A stretch of 28,059 nt of DNA, taken from positions 1 through 28,059 of the forward strand of contig JBCDCE010000054.1 in the NCBI GenBank assembly GCA_039182515.1. Reading direction: 5' to 3'. Every line of letters begins with the position of its first letter. The first letter of the stretch is position 1. Of this stretch, positions 15,061 through 24,300 are shown in pieces. A program made the position numbers and the translations under genes. The notes below the pieces were generated by a model. It did no database searches, had not been told where the DNA came from, and worked only from the letters and a program-made list of their open reading frames with translations. The stretch comes from JBCDCE01 sp039182515 (GTDB lineage Bacteria; Pseudomonadota; Alphaproteobacteria; Rhodobacterales; Rhodobacteraceae).

Positions 15061-16035
15061 TCAACAGGCGCGCAGCTGGCCAACCTCCTGACCGTTCCAA
15101 TCCGTAATAGCGCGGCTCGCCAAATGCGTCAGATCTGGCAAGTAGCGACTCGCCAAAGCAGCAGTTGTCACCTCGCTGGCGCGCGCGTTGCCGTCATCTG
15201 TCTTCACGGCAAAGGCCAGGCCTTCGCTAGGAATGGCCGCGATATATACGCCCTCCGCGCCCGTTTTGGCAAAAAGCTGGCCTTCAGAGGCTACAATCAG
15301 GCCAGCATCAAAGCGGCCTTCCCCCGACATATAAAGCGGCTCTTCCAAGCAGGCGGCAAACAGGGTCTGCGCCGCGTTGAACCGCGTGGCGCTGATATTT
15401 GTGCCTGTGGTCAAGCGGGCAAAAGCTTGCGCGAACCCACGCAGGGGTAAGGCATAGGTCGGCGCAGAACAGCCATCGCAGGCGCAATGCTCCGGGTGAA
15501 AATCGTGGTCCGAAAGGCTCGAGATCGCCGCTTTAACCTCGACCTGCACCGGATGATCTGGCGCAAGATGTGTGGCTGTCTCTAGACCCAAATGCCGGGT
15601 CGTGGCCAGAAAACCTGCGTGTTTGCCAGAGCATTGGTTTGACGTGCGATCAATCTGAACACCGCTTTGCGCATGGGAAATGGTATCTTGCGTACGAAAG
15701 ATCGGCACATGTGCACCGCATTGCAGATCCTCAGGCCCCACGTCTGCGGCGGCCAACATCTCGCGCACCCCTGCCACATGCTCCGGCGCGCCCGAATGCG
15801 ACGCGCAGGCCAGCGCCAAATGTTGAGCCGTAAATCCCATGGCCTCCGCCGCACCGCTCTCGATCAAAGGCAGGGCCTGCATCAACTTGAGCGCCGAGCG
15901 CGCAAAGATCGGATGATCAATGTTGCCAGCGCTGTCCACCAAAGCCCCATCCCCATCCACAATCGCGTAAGCCCCGCGATGGACAGACTCTACGAAGGGG
16001 CCACGGGTGACCTCGGCTATGATCGGATTGACCAT
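15061..16035 (-). CDS. L-asparaginase II, Rhizobium etli type
   Basis: This 324-residue protein hydrolyses L-asparagine to aspartate and ammonia. It belongs to the asparaginase_II family (Rhizobium etli AnsA/ReAV), unrelated to the E. coli enzymes. Diagnostic blocks are TRGPFVESVHRG (10-21), RSALK (46-50), LACASHSG (75-82), NQCSGKHAGF (133-142) and CACDGCSAPTY (184-194). The catalytic Ser/Lys set (Ser47, Lys50, Ser79) and the zinc-site residues Cys135, Asp187 and Cys189 are all present. The last three fall at the same numbers I recall for the R. etli enzyme. It starts 38 nt after the stop of the 683-residue gene, probably as the last member of that operon, and converges with the ABC exporter gene. 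Confidence 0.93.
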   Translation of the reverse strand: MVNPIIAEVTRGPFVESVHRGAYAIVDGDGALVDSAGNIDHPIFARSALKLMQALPLIESGAAEAMGFTAQHLALACASHSGAPEHVAGVREMLAAADVGPEDLQCGAHVPIFRTQDTISHAQSGVQIDRTSNQCSGKHAGFLATTRHLGLETATHLAPDHPVQVEVKAAISSLSDHDFHPEHCACDGCSAPTYALPLRGFAQAFARLTTGTNISATRFNAAQTLFAACLEEPLYMSGEGRFDAGLIVASEGQLFAKTGAEGVYIAAIPSEGLAFAVKTDDGNARASEVTTAALASRYLPDLTHLASRAITDWNGQEVGQLRAC

Positions 16036-16073
16036 GAATTCCGCCTTTTATTGAACGCGCTTTTCAAAAGCGC

Positions 16074-18125
16074 TTAGGTCCGGCCTTCCCGGAGCCACGC
16101 GCCGATAACAAGCGCAGAGGCCAAGAGCAAGAAGAGCCAGGCTGGCACAAGCGGGATGACAGAGACACTTGCGGTCTCATAAGCGCCACGCGGCGTGATC
16201 CCAGCCCAATTTCGGCCTGAGGCGACACGCCCCTCGCGCACGGTCCGTATCACGGGCGCGCCCTCTTCGAGTGCAAAGATACCCCCCTGGCGCACCTCTG
16301 TGAGGGGTGCCAGCTTGTCGCCACTTGCGATCGTCTCTTCAAATTCCTTTGGTGCTGCAGGCCCCAAGGCAATCACCGCCTCTTTGTCTCCATCCGCGAG
16401 GCGATAAAGCCCAATTTCCTCACCTGTAAGCTGGGCCTCAAATCGGCCTGGGCTGACCTCTTCGAGCTCCACCTCTTGGGTTGTGCCATCGGGCAAAGTG
16501 AGCGTCACGGTACGGTCAGCCTCCTCCAAGGAGCGGCGAATGATACGCATCTCTTGACCAATGGCTTCCGCCCAAAGCGCTTCTTCTTCAAGCTCAGGCT
16601 CTTTCATCATCCAATGGGCCAAGCGCCGCAAAAGCTCCAATTGCGGCCCGCCGCCTTCATAGCCGCGCGACCATAGCCAAGCATGATCTGACCCCAAAAG
16701 CGCAACGCGCCCTTCGCCAACCCGGTCGAGGATCAGAAGCGGCCGATCCTCAAGCCCACTCATCACAACATCGCCGCCCGTGACATCCAGTTCGATCTGA
16801 CGGAACCACCGCCCCCAAGGCGGCGTCTCAGCCTCTGGCAGCATCAAACCTTCGGTGACGGGGTGTTTGTGGCCCACATCTGTCACAAGCGGCTGGAACC
16901 CTCGCTCATAGACACGCGCCGTGGGCGCGCCCGGCAGCACTTCGCCCAAAGGCGAGCGATAAAGACTGTCAGCAGAAGCAAAATCAGGCCCTGCTGCAAT
17001 CAATACTGCGCCACCGTCCACCACATATTGGCGAATGCTATCGATATAAATCGCGGGCAAAATACCCCGGCGTTTGTAGCGATCAAAGATGATCAGATCG
17101 AACTCATCGACCTTTTCCAAAAAGAGCTCACGCGTTGGGAAAGCAATCAGGGAGAGCTCATCCACCGGCACGCCGTCTTGCTTCTCAGGCGGCCTGAGAA
17201 TGGTAAAATGCACCAGATCCACGCTGCCGTCTGATTTCAGAAGGTTGCGCCAGGTCCGCTCGCCCGCATGGGGCTCACCCGAGACCAAAAGAACCCGCAA
17301 GCGATCGCGCACGCCGTTGATTTGGACAATCGCGGCGTTATTGCGATCCGTAAGCTCGGTCTCCTCTGTGGGCGTGGTGAACTGGATCACGTTGCGCCCC
17401 CCATGGGGCAGCGTCACAGGCAAGCGCAGGTCTTCGTTCACAGGCACAAAGAAGCGCTGGGGCTCTCCCCCATCAACCGCAATCTCCAGGGGGACTTGAT
17501 CCACATCGGGTGCCGCGCCTTGGTCTTCGACGCGTAGGGTCAATTCGATCTCTTCGCCTAAAATCGCAAAAGCAGGGGCGTTCTTCACGATCAAGCGACG
17601 GTCCCAATCGCCCGTCCGACCCGTGAGCCAAACATGTAAGGGCGCAGGCAGATCAGGCGCAGACTCCAGATCATGCACTTGACCGTCCGTGATCAGGATC
17701 GCACCCGCCACACGGGCACGCGGCTCCTCAGACAATGCTTGGCGCAGCGCGGAAAGCCCCAGGGTGCCAGCGTCCCCTTCCCCGTCACCAACAGGGATTT
17801 CGCGCAGCTCTGTGTTGGGTCTTGCCGCAATGGCATCGCGCAGATCTTCAAGCGCTTGCGCGGTTTGGCCTTCCCGATCAGACAGCGCTTGCGAGGCTGA
17901 TCCATCGACAACAGCCAGCACCATATCCGTGAGCGGCGTGCGGTCTTCGGATTGCAAAGAAGGGTTCGCAATCCCGATCAAAAGCGCAATGGCGGCTAGG
18001 CTGCGCAAAACCCAGCCTGCAAGGCCACGGTACACCGCAAAACCCAAAGCGCAGAGAGACACAAAGCCCAGCGCATAAAGCAGCATGAGGGGAATGAGCG
18101 GATCGAGCAGAATCTGTTGTGTCAT
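16074..18125 (-). CDS. Membrane-anchored vWA/GATase-like protein
   Basis: This 683-residue protein has two hydrophobic helices at the N-terminus (about 7-31 and 36-53) and one at the C-terminus (about 655-676), so most of it lies between membrane anchors, probably in the periplasm. After the second helix, AVVDGSASQ (71-79) carries an intact DxSxS MIDAS motif (Asp74, Ser76, Ser78), and ILITDG (143-148) provides the later MIDAS Asp, so a von Willebrand A fold is likely. Its middle part (LIIFDRYKRRG, GGAVLIAAGPDF) resembles a class I glutamine amidotransferase-like fold without an evident catalytic Cys. It starts 3 nt after the DUF4159 gene stop. It is presumed to work with MoxR and DUF58; the exact function is unknown. 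Confidence 0.85.
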   Translation of the reverse strand: MTQQILLDPLIPLMLLYALGFVSLCALGFAVYRGLAGWVLRSLAAIALLIGIANPSLQSEDRTPLTDMVLAVVDGSASQALSDREGQTAQALEDLRDAIAARPNTELREIPVGDGEGDAGTLGLSALRQALSEEPRARVAGAILITDGQVHDLESAPDLPAPLHVWLTGRTGDWDRRLIVKNAPAFAILGEEIELTLRVEDQGAAPDVDQVPLEIAVDGGEPQRFFVPVNEDLRLPVTLPHGGRNVIQFTTPTEETELTDRNNAAIVQINGVRDRLRVLLVSGEPHAGERTWRNLLKSDGSVDLVHFTILRPPEKQDGVPVDELSLIAFPTRELFLEKVDEFDLIIFDRYKRRGILPAIYIDSIRQYVVDGGAVLIAAGPDFASADSLYRSPLGEVLPGAPTARVYERGFQPLVTDVGHKHPVTEGLMLPEAETPPWGRWFRQIELDVTGGDVVMSGLEDRPLLILDRVGEGRVALLGSDHAWLWSRGYEGGGPQLELLRRLAHWMMKEPELEEEALWAEAIGQEMRIIRRSLEEADRTVTLTLPDGTTQEVELEEVSPGRFEAQLTGEEIGLYRLADGDKEAVIALGPAAPKEFEETIASGDKLAPLTEVRQGGIFALEEGAPVIRTVREGRVASGRNWAGITPRGAYETASVSVIPLVPAWLFLLLASALVIGAWLREGRT

Positions 18126-18128
18126 ATG

Positions 18129-20888
18129 CTATTGCCCCAACCGATCCAGCAAGGCCGGCACATGGACCTGATCGCTTTTGTAATTGCCCGTGAGCACATG
18201 CATCATCACATTGACCCCAAAGCGCCGCGCAACCTCGCGCTGCCGCTCGCCGCTAAAGCCTCGGCCAAGCGGCAACATCGGAGATCCGTTGCGTTCTGTG
18301 GCCCAAGCGCCAACCCAATCATTGCCGCCAATGATCACAGGCGTCACACCATCGTTGAGGTTGCGGAAGGGCATACCTTCGGCCTGCACCGCATCGGCAG
18401 GGGCCGCTTCAACCCAGACGTCTCGGCTCGTGAAACGCCCTGGGAAGTCCTGCAAAAGATAAAAGCTGCGCGTGAGCACATGATCGCTTGGAATGGGCTC
18501 TATGGGCGGAATATCGAGAGGTGCAGCGAGCTGGCGCAGCTTGGTGCCATTTGGGGAGCTCGCGCCAAACTGCGTGGTGTCCGCGTCGCGCGTGTCGAAC
18601 ATGATCATGCCGCCAGAGCGCAGAAACGCGTTCAGCTTGGCATAAGCCGCGTTGGACGGCATGGCTTGCTCCGGCGTCACGCTCCAATAAAGGAACGGAA
18701 AGAAGGCCAACTCGTCCGTTTCCAGATTAACGCCGATGGGCTGAGCAGGCTCAATAGAGGTGCGCTGAAAGAGCGTTTGGCTGATGCCGCGCAGACCGGC
18801 CTCCGTGATCTCATCGAGGCGCGCGTTGCCGGTGATGACATAGGCCAGCACAGTTTCAGATGTCGCCAGCACCGCTTGATCGTCGTCGCGCAGGATCTCT
18901 TGCGCCTCAGCCTGGGGAACCAGTGCGAGAGAGGCGATCACAACGGCGCCCACACGCGCGAGATTGCGGGCTCCCGTTAAGCGACCCGACAAGAAGAGGC
19001 TCGCAAAAATATCCGCCATCAGAAGCCCCAAAGCCAAAGTGAGAAGCCAGCCTTTGAGCGGCGTTTCTTGAAGCGCTTGTAGGCCGTCCACCGCCACATC
19101 GCTTGGCCAGCTAGCGGCTTGAAGCTCTGCGTCGGGGCCCAAAACATTAAGCGCCATGCGCCGGTCCCCGCCCGAGTAGAGCCCAGGTTGTAGATTTGGC
19201 CCCGGTGCCTCATCCACAAATCGCTCCCCCGCAACACCCGGCAAGGTGCCCGCATCGCGCGGTCGACCGAAGGCCGAGAGCAGAACCTCAGGCACCCAAG
19301 TGGTGCCCTCGAGATCTGCCCGATCTGGGGCTGCAGCGCGTGTGGAGATGGCCAAACGCTCGAGCATTTCCACAAAAAGCCCCGACAGCGGCAAGGACGA
19401 CCACTCCGCATTGGCGGTCACATGAAAAAGGATCACTTGGCCTTGGCCAATGGGTTTGGCGGTGACCAGCGGCGTGCCATCGGTGAGATTGGCAATGGTC
19501 CGTTCCGAAAGCGTGGGATCAGGCTGCGCCAAAACCTGGGCGTTCACGCGCACATCTTCTGGAATACTGAGCCCGAAAAATGGCGAGCTTTCGGCAAAAG
19601 GCGCCAGAGACTTTGGCTCGCCCCAACTCATCGCGCCGCCCACGGTACGCCCGCCAATGCGCAAACGCACCGGCAATAGCGGATCTTCCCGCTCGCGCCC
19701 CACATCGGAAGCCGCCAAGCGCGGGCCCGCAAAGCGCACCAGCAAGCCGCCCTCTTCGATCCAGTCCACCAGCAGATCCTGCTCGCCCGCACTGACTTGA
19801 GCCACATCCGCCAGGATCACAACGTCTGGATTGGCCAAGAGCATGTCGGGCAACGGCCCATCGATGAGATCCGCTGTGGGTTTGAGCGCGCGCGACAAGT
19901 AGTGCGCGGGCGACAAGAGCTCCAAACCTTCACGGCCCGAGGACGACGTGAGCAGAGCCACTTCGCGCCGACGCAAACTGTCGTCCGCCAACGTCACAGC
20001 GCCCGCACTGCGCAGCCCCTCAATCTCAAGCCGTGTGATGCGGTTTCGCAGCTCTGCAGGCAGCTCAAAGGTCGCCTCCACAGTGCTTTCGCCGGATAGG
20101 AACTCGACAGGTTGGCGCGCGATCTGCACGGCATTGCCCGCGGGATCGAGCCCTTGCGCCAATACGGCAATGGGCCGTGTGGCCCCTGCGATGCTGCGCA
20201 AGGCTGTGACCCGCACTTCGCCGTCTTCATAGCGCGCAGGCGTGAGGCCCAGCTTTTCGCGGCCATTTTCAAAGACCCGCAAAGATCCTCTGCTTTGCAA
20301 GGCGTCCAGCAAACTAGCCTCATGTGCATCGCTCAGCCCATCTGAGATCCAATAGGTGTCGAAACGATCAGGCATTTGCTCCAGCCAATCGGCACTTTGC
20401 GGCTCCCAAGCGCTCGGAACCTGCCCCGGCAAGCTGCGCAACGTGGCTTCCGCGCTTTGAAATGTAACTTCAGCAGGGGGTGCTGCGCGCAGCACAAGCG
20501 CTGTTTCGCGCCCATCCCGGGAGGCCTCGGAGAGAAGCGTTTCAATCCGCACAACGCGCTGTTGCCAATCCGGCGCGGAGGCCCAAGAGGCATCGGCCAA
20601 AACCAGCAAAGGACCAGAGCCGGGCGTGCGGTCTTGCGGATTAAGAACGGGGCCAGCAAAGCCCAAGATCACCGCAGCAACGGCCAGCATCCGCAACAAC
20701 AAAAGCCACCAGGGTGTTTTGTCTGACTGCGTATCCTCGTCCGCCAACCCGAGCAAAAGCGCGACGCCAGGAAAGCGCCTTTTGATCGGCGCAGGCGGCA
20801 CCACGCGCAAGAGGATCCACAGAACCGGTAGGACAATGAGGCCCAAAAGCAGCCAAGGCGCACTAAAAGCGATGCCAAAGAGGCTCAT
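18129..20888 (-). CDS. BatA-like and DUF4159 domain membrane protein
   Basis: The start at 20888 overlaps the DUF58 stop as TGATG, giving 919 residues. The N-terminus matches the BatA/aerotolerance domain (MSLFGIAFSAPWLLLGLIVL, second helix about 60-80). A vWA-like region follows in which ADASWAS (98-104) is a degenerate MIDAS (Asp99, Ser101, but Ser104 one residue too far). Long beta-rich regions include an ADVAQVSAGEQDLLVDWIEEGG amidotransferase-like segment. Two more hydrophobic segments lie at about 610-640 and 642-661. The second, ending PQAEAQ, resembles an export signal. The C-terminal DUF4159 domain (about 675-919) has YAYVITGN-like strands, a FLRSGGMIMFDTRD block and NVMMHVLTGNYKSDQ. 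Large central component of the MoxR operon. Confidence 0.88.
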   Translation of the reverse strand: MSLFGIAFSAPWLLLGLIVLPVLWILLRVVPPAPIKRRFPGVALLLGLADEDTQSDKTPWWLLLLRMLAVAAVILGFAGPVLNPQDRTPGSGPLLVLADASWASAPDWQQRVVRIETLLSEASRDGRETALVLRAAPPAEVTFQSAEATLRSLPGQVPSAWEPQSADWLEQMPDRFDTYWISDGLSDAHEASLLDALQSRGSLRVFENGREKLGLTPARYEDGEVRVTALRSIAGATRPIAVLAQGLDPAGNAVQIARQPVEFLSGESTVEATFELPAELRNRITRLEIEGLRSAGAVTLADDSLRRREVALLTSSSGREGLELLSPAHYLSRALKPTADLIDGPLPDMLLANPDVVILADVAQVSAGEQDLLVDWIEEGGLLVRFAGPRLAASDVGREREDPLLPVRLRIGGRTVGGAMSWGEPKSLAPFAESSPFFGLSIPEDVRVNAQVLAQPDPTLSERTIANLTDGTPLVTAKPIGQGQVILFHVTANAEWSSLPLSGLFVEMLERLAISTRAAAPDRADLEGTTWVPEVLLSAFGRPRDAGTLPGVAGERFVDEAPGPNLQPGLYSGGDRRMALNVLGPDAELQAASWPSDVAVDGLQALQETPLKGWLLTLALGLLMADIFASLFLSGRLTGARNLARVGAVVIASLALVPQAEAQEILRDDDQAVLATSETVLAYVITGNARLDEITEAGLRGISQTLFQRTSIEPAQPIGVNLETDELAFFPFLYWSVTPEQAMPSNAAYAKLNAFLRSGGMIMFDTRDADTTQFGASSPNGTKLRQLAAPLDIPPIEPIPSDHVLTRSFYLLQDFPGRFTSRDVWVEAAPADAVQAEGMPFRNLNDGVTPVIIGGNDWVGAWATERNGSPMLPLGRGFSGERQREVARRFGVNVMMHVLTGNYKSDQVHVPALLDRLGQ

Positions 20889-21760
20889 CAAATCCGCTCC
20901 ATCGCTTGGTACACCCACATCAGCGCAGATTGCGCAGGCTCAGATGTGCGATGGGTTGTAAATTGCCAGGCAGCGGTGCGCGCCAAATCAGCAAGTTCAG
21001 CTTTGCGCTCCGCTAAGCGCTGCAAATAGCGGTCCTTGAGATCATTGGCCTTTTGGGTCTCGTGGCTCAGCGTCCCACCAATGCTTTCAAAAATCGTCCG
21101 CCCGGTGAAGGGGAAGGCTTCTTCCTGCGGATCGAGCACCTGCAAAAGCGCGCCTTTCACGCCGCGGTCTGCGGCTTTGCCAAGCGCCGCTTTGACCGGC
21201 GCCAAATCGCCCATGAAGTCTGAGACAAAGAGCGCCCGAGAGCGTGGGATCATCCCACGTGCTTCGGGCGTGCCGTAGTCTGCGTCATCGCTTTCTTGGC
21301 CCAAGAGCAAAGCCATGCGATCCAGCTGCGCTTGGCCCGCGCGCGGGGGCGCTTGGAAAGCCGTAAGTCCCACACGCTCGCCACCCCGAATGAGCAAAAC
21401 GGCTGTTGCCAGGCCCAAAAGGCGCGCGCGGTGAGATTTGGTCTCAAGGTTCTTGTCGCTCGCAAAGCGCATCGAGGCCGCGCTATCGACCCACATGATT
21501 ACGCTTTGTGCGTTCTGCCATTCCTTTTCGCGCACAAACCGTTGCTCGGACTTGGCTGAGCGCCGCCAATCCACCGTACGCAGCTCGTCACCGGGACGAA
21601 GCGGACGGTATTGCCAAAACTCATCTCCCAGCCCAACGCGCCGCCTGCCGTGCGCGCCAAGCATGACCGTGCTGGCCAAGTGCTCTGCCGCCGCTTGCAG
21701 AGGCGGGAGCGTGCTTGCGACCTCTTCAGCGGCAAGACGGAGGGGGGTGTCGAGGCTCAC
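20888..21760 (-). CDS. DUF58 domain protein (vWA-like partner of MoxR)
   Basis: The 290-residue protein starts with GTG at 21760, overlapping the moxR stop as GTGA. The DUF58 signature is evident at 50-75 (QYRPLRPGDELRTVDWRRSAKS, then RFVREKEW). A vWA-type strand follows, VIMWVDSAASM (87-97), where DSAAS replaces the MIDAS DxSxS: Asp92 and Ser96 are kept but the middle Ser is Ala94. The later LFVSDF (195-200) would supply the other MIDAS Asp. It has no signal peptide or membrane span and should be cytoplasmic. DUF58 proteins almost always accompany MoxR AAA+ ATPases, as here, and are believed to help bring substrates or metal ions to them. Confidence 0.92.
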   Translation of the reverse strand: MSLDTPLRLAAEEVASTLPPLQAAAEHLASTVMLGAHGRRRVGLGDEFWQYRPLRPGDELRTVDWRRSAKSEQRFVREKEWQNAQSVIMWVDSAASMRFASDKNLETKSHRARLLGLATAVLLIRGGERVGLTAFQAPPRAGQAQLDRMALLLGQESDDADYGTPEARGMIPRSRALFVSDFMGDLAPVKAALGKAADRGVKGALLQVLDPQEEAFPFTGRTIFESIGGTLSHETQKANDLKDRYLQRLAERKAELADLARTAAWQFTTHRTSEPAQSALMWVYQAMERI

Positions 21761-22773
21761 GCGGCGGCTTTGGAGCGTGTGGCCGTTTGCGCCACTTCGT
21801 CAATGAGGCCACCGAGATCAAGGCCACGGGCCCGCGCCGAGAAATTCAGCGCCATCCGGTGGCTCATAACAGGGCGTGCCATGCGCAGCACATCTTCGGG
21901 GTTGGGCGCTAAGCGGCCCTCTAAGAGCGCTTGCGCACGGCAGGTGAGCATCAAAGCTTGAGCGGCACGCGGGCCCGGCCCCCAAGCGACGTTCTCTTTC
22001 ACAACGTTTGAGGCCGTGTCTTCTTCGGGCCGACAAGCGCGTACGAGATCGAGGATCATTTCGACCACACCGTCGCCAACGGGCATGGTGCGCACAAGGG
22101 TTTGGGCTGCGAGCAAACGCTCGGCTGTGAAAACTTCCGTAGATTGCTCTTCGCTTACACCCGTCGTTGCCAGCAGAATGTCACGTTCGGTATCGCGATC
22201 GGGATTTCTCACATCGATCTGAACCAAAAAGCGGTCAAGCTGAGCCTCTGGCAGGGGATAAGTGCCCTCTTGTTCGATTGGGTTTTGCGTGGCCAAGACG
22301 TGAAAAGGAGAGCCAAGACTGCGAGGTTGGCCCGCGACAGTCACCTCTTTTTCTTGCATCGCTTGCAACAGGGCTGATTGCGTACGGGGGCTGGCACGGT
22401 TGATCTCATCCGCCATAAGCAGCTGGCAAAAAACCGGTCCTTCGATGAAACGAAAGCTCTTTGCGCCGCCCTTGCCCTCATCCAAAACCTCCGACCCCAA
22501 GATATCCGCGGGCATCAAATCAGGCGTGAACTGCACACGATTGGAGTTCAGCCCCATGACAGTGGCCAAGGTCTCAACCAGTCGTGTTTTGCCAAGTCCC
22601 GGCAAACCGATCAAAAGCCCATGTCCGCCGCACAAGAGCGCCGTGAGCGCCAGATCCACAACGCGTTCTTGGCCAATAAAGCGCTTGGTAATCGACGCCT
22701 TGGCCTCCGCGAGAGTCGTGCCCAAGGCATCGATTTCAGCGATCAGGGCGGTGTCTTCTTTTGGATCTGACAT
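21757..22773 (-). CDS. MoxR-family AAA+ ATPase
   Basis: This is a 338-residue ATPase with the ATG at 22773 (MSDPKEDTALIAEIDALG). An upstream in-frame extension to 22869 would enter the divergent gene. Walker A is GLPGLGKT (56-63) and Walker B is LLMADEINRA with Asp122-Glu123. The MoxR hallmarks ASPRTQSALLQAMQE, LATQNPIEQEGTYPLPEAQLDRF and WGPGPRAAQALML are present, so the AAA core and lid are complete. MoxR proteins act as chaperones that help assemble or activate particular proteins, often with a vWA partner. It is the first gene of a tightly overlapping operon and is divergent from the DUF1285 gene, with a 68-nt spacer containing both promoters. Confidence 0.94.
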   Translation of the reverse strand: MSDPKEDTALIAEIDALGTTLAEAKASITKRFIGQERVVDLALTALLCGGHGLLIGLPGLGKTRLVETLATVMGLNSNRVQFTPDLMPADILGSEVLDEGKGGAKSFRFIEGPVFCQLLMADEINRASPRTQSALLQAMQEKEVTVAGQPRSLGSPFHVLATQNPIEQEGTYPLPEAQLDRFLVQIDVRNPDRDTERDILLATTGVSEEQSTEVFTAERLLAAQTLVRTMPVGDGVVEMILDLVRACRPEEDTASNVVKENVAWGPGPRAAQALMLTCRAQALLEGRLAPNPEDVLRMARPVMSHRMALNFSARARGLDLGGLIDEVAQTATRSKAAA

Positions 22774-22841
22774 GGCAATCTTTCGAGCAGGGATATATCT
22801 TACTGAGTAACTTATGCCGCGCGAAGGGAATAGCAAAACAG

Positions 22842-23423
22842 ATGAGCGGACAAAATATTGTGACGCCAAGCGCGGACGCGCTTTTGGCTTCTGCCAAAGC
22901 AGCGGGCGCTGAAAAATCGGGCAGCCTCCCGCCAGTGCATCTTTGGAACCCGCCGTTTTGCGGCGACTTGGACATGGTCATCAAAAGAGATGGCACTTGG
23001 TTCTACCAGGGCACACCAATTGGGCGCCCAGCCCTGGTCAGGCTCTTTTCAACCATTCTAAAACGCGAAGGGGACAAATTCTTCCTCGTAACACCAGTTG
23101 AAAAAGTGGGCATCACAGTGGAGGATGTCCCCTTCGTCGCGGTAGATTTTGAGACCAAGGGAGATGCTCTGATCTTTGAGACGAACCTCGGTGATCACGT
23201 AAAGTTGAACACCGAAAACCCCCTGCGCGTTGAATTGGATAAAGACCACGCACCGCTACCTTATATCCATGTTCGAGCTGGCTTAGAAGCGCGCATAGAC
23301 CGCAAGAGCTTTTACCGATTGGTAGACATAGGTGTTGATGAAGCGCATAACGGGGATAGGTGGTTTGGCGTTTGGTCCGACGGCGGGTTTTTTCCCATCA
23401 TACAATCGGACGCGCTACGATAG
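22842..23423 (+). CDS. DUF1285 domain protein
   Basis: This is a 193-residue protein from the ATG at 22842 (MSGQNIVTPSADALLASAKA), with GAAGGGAA upstream. The frame is open 27 codons further upstream but would run into moxR. The core PPVHLWNPPFCGDLDMVIKR, DGTWFYQGTPIGRPALVRLF and YFLVTPVEK-like region is typical of DUF1285, a small beta-rich fold related to metal-binding domains of unknown role. No signal peptide is present, so it should be cytoplasmic. It is divergent from the MoxR operon, and this neighbourhood is one I associate with Rhodobacterales. It starts an apparent two-gene unit with the Hyi-like gene. Confidence 0.86.
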   Translation: MSGQNIVTPSADALLASAKAAGAEKSGSLPPVHLWNPPFCGDLDMVIKRDGTWFYQGTPIGRPALVRLFSTILKREGDKFFLVTPVEKVGITVEDVPFVAVDFETKGDALIFETNLGDHVKLNTENPLRVELDKDHAPLPYIHVRAGLEARIDRKSFYRLVDIGVDEAHNGDRWFGVWSDGGFFPIIQSDALR

Positions 23424-23440
23424 AATTTTGATGAGGGTGT

Positions 23441-24190
23441 ATGCCCAAATATTGCGCAAGTCTTGATTTCCTTTTTGGGGAGTTGCCCCTACTGGACCGC
23501 TTCGCTGCGGCGGCAGATGAAGGCTTTACAGCGGTTGAAATGATCTCTCCCTACGACGTTAACGGCCATGCCGTTGCAAAGGCTTTGGAGCGTAATAAGC
23601 TAGAACTTGCTGTGATAAGCACACCTCCGCCAAACTTCACCGGCGGGCCACGTGGATTTGCGGCAATCCCAGGCATGCAAGCCCGCTTTCAACACGATTT
23701 CAAACGTACACTGCGCTATGCAGAAGCCTTAAAATCACAAAAAATCAATATCTTACCCGGCCATGCAGAAGGCGATGAAGCCTATCAAACTTTTATCGAA
23801 AATCTCACATGGGCCTGTGAAAATACGAAGGGAATGAAGCTCACAATTGAGCCTTTAAACGCAAAGGATCTTGATGGGTACTTCCTCACTTCTTTTCGGA
23901 CAGCTAAGCGCATTCTCACAACCGTTGACAATCCAATTCTCGGCCTACAACTCGACGTCTATCACGCCTTGAAAATGGGTGAAGATATCTTCCGGATCTG
24001 TGAAGAGTTTTCCGGCCAAATTCATCACGTTCAGGTTGCTAGCCACCCCGAAAGATCAGAGCCTTTTGACGGAGACTTTCGATTTTCTGCATTCTTTAGA
24101 ATGCTAGACGGAACCAAATATGACGGTTACGTAAGCGGCGAATATCGCCCTAAGACCTCTACAGGAGAAGGGTTAGGCTGGCGCATATAA
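23441..24190 (+). CDS. Hydroxypyruvate isomerase-like protein (TIM barrel)
   Basis: The 249-residue protein belongs to the Hyi branch of the xylose isomerase-like TIM barrels. Blocks found are ILPGHAEGDEAYQTFIENL (104-122), LTIEPLNAKDLDGYFL (134-149), LGLQLDVYHALKMGEDIFR (168-186), IHHVQVASHPERSEP (194-208) and GEYRPKTSTGEGLGW (233-247). Glu137 and Glu234 are the expected metal or catalytic acids. Hyi interconverts hydroxypyruvate and tartronate semialdehyde in the glyoxylate pathway, which could link to the glc operon, but related proteins use other sugars. GAGGG precedes the ATG. Codon use is noticeably more A/T-rich than in glcD or polA, and it is followed by a 26% GC spacer, so it may be a recent acquisition. 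It follows DUF1285 by 17 nt. Confidence 0.85.
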   Translation: MPKYCASLDFLFGELPLLDRFAAAADEGFTAVEMISPYDVNGHAVAKALERNKLELAVISTPPPNFTGGPRGFAAIPGMQARFQHDFKRTLRYAEALKSQKINILPGHAEGDEAYQTFIENLTWACENTKGMKLTIEPLNAKDLDGYFLTSFRTAKRILTTVDNPILGLQLDVYHALKMGEDIFRICEEFSGQIHHVQVASHPERSEPFDGDFRFSAFFRMLDGTKYDGYVSGEYRPKTSTGEGLGWRI

Positions 24191-24300
24191 GTGATTACGC
24201 AACGTTATTTTTTTATTTTATGAACAAATAGCCGCCCGTATAATTTCTACATTTTGGAATTATCGAAAGCTAATTAACTCATAAAATAAGAATAATTGTT
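24191..24300. other. AT-rich convergent spacer
   Basis: By direct counting, 29 of 110 bases are G or C (26%), compared with well over 50% in the flanking polA gene. It contains poly-T and poly-A runs near 24207-24220 and 24283-24300 but no clear hairpin terminator for either the Hyi-like gene or polA. No ORF of note is present. Confidence 0.6.

Noticed and set aside
18117..18980. 287-codon plus-strand ORF opposite the DUF4159 gene
   Set aside because: It lies wholly over a recognised domain on the minus strand and has a His/Arg-rich shadow-type composition.
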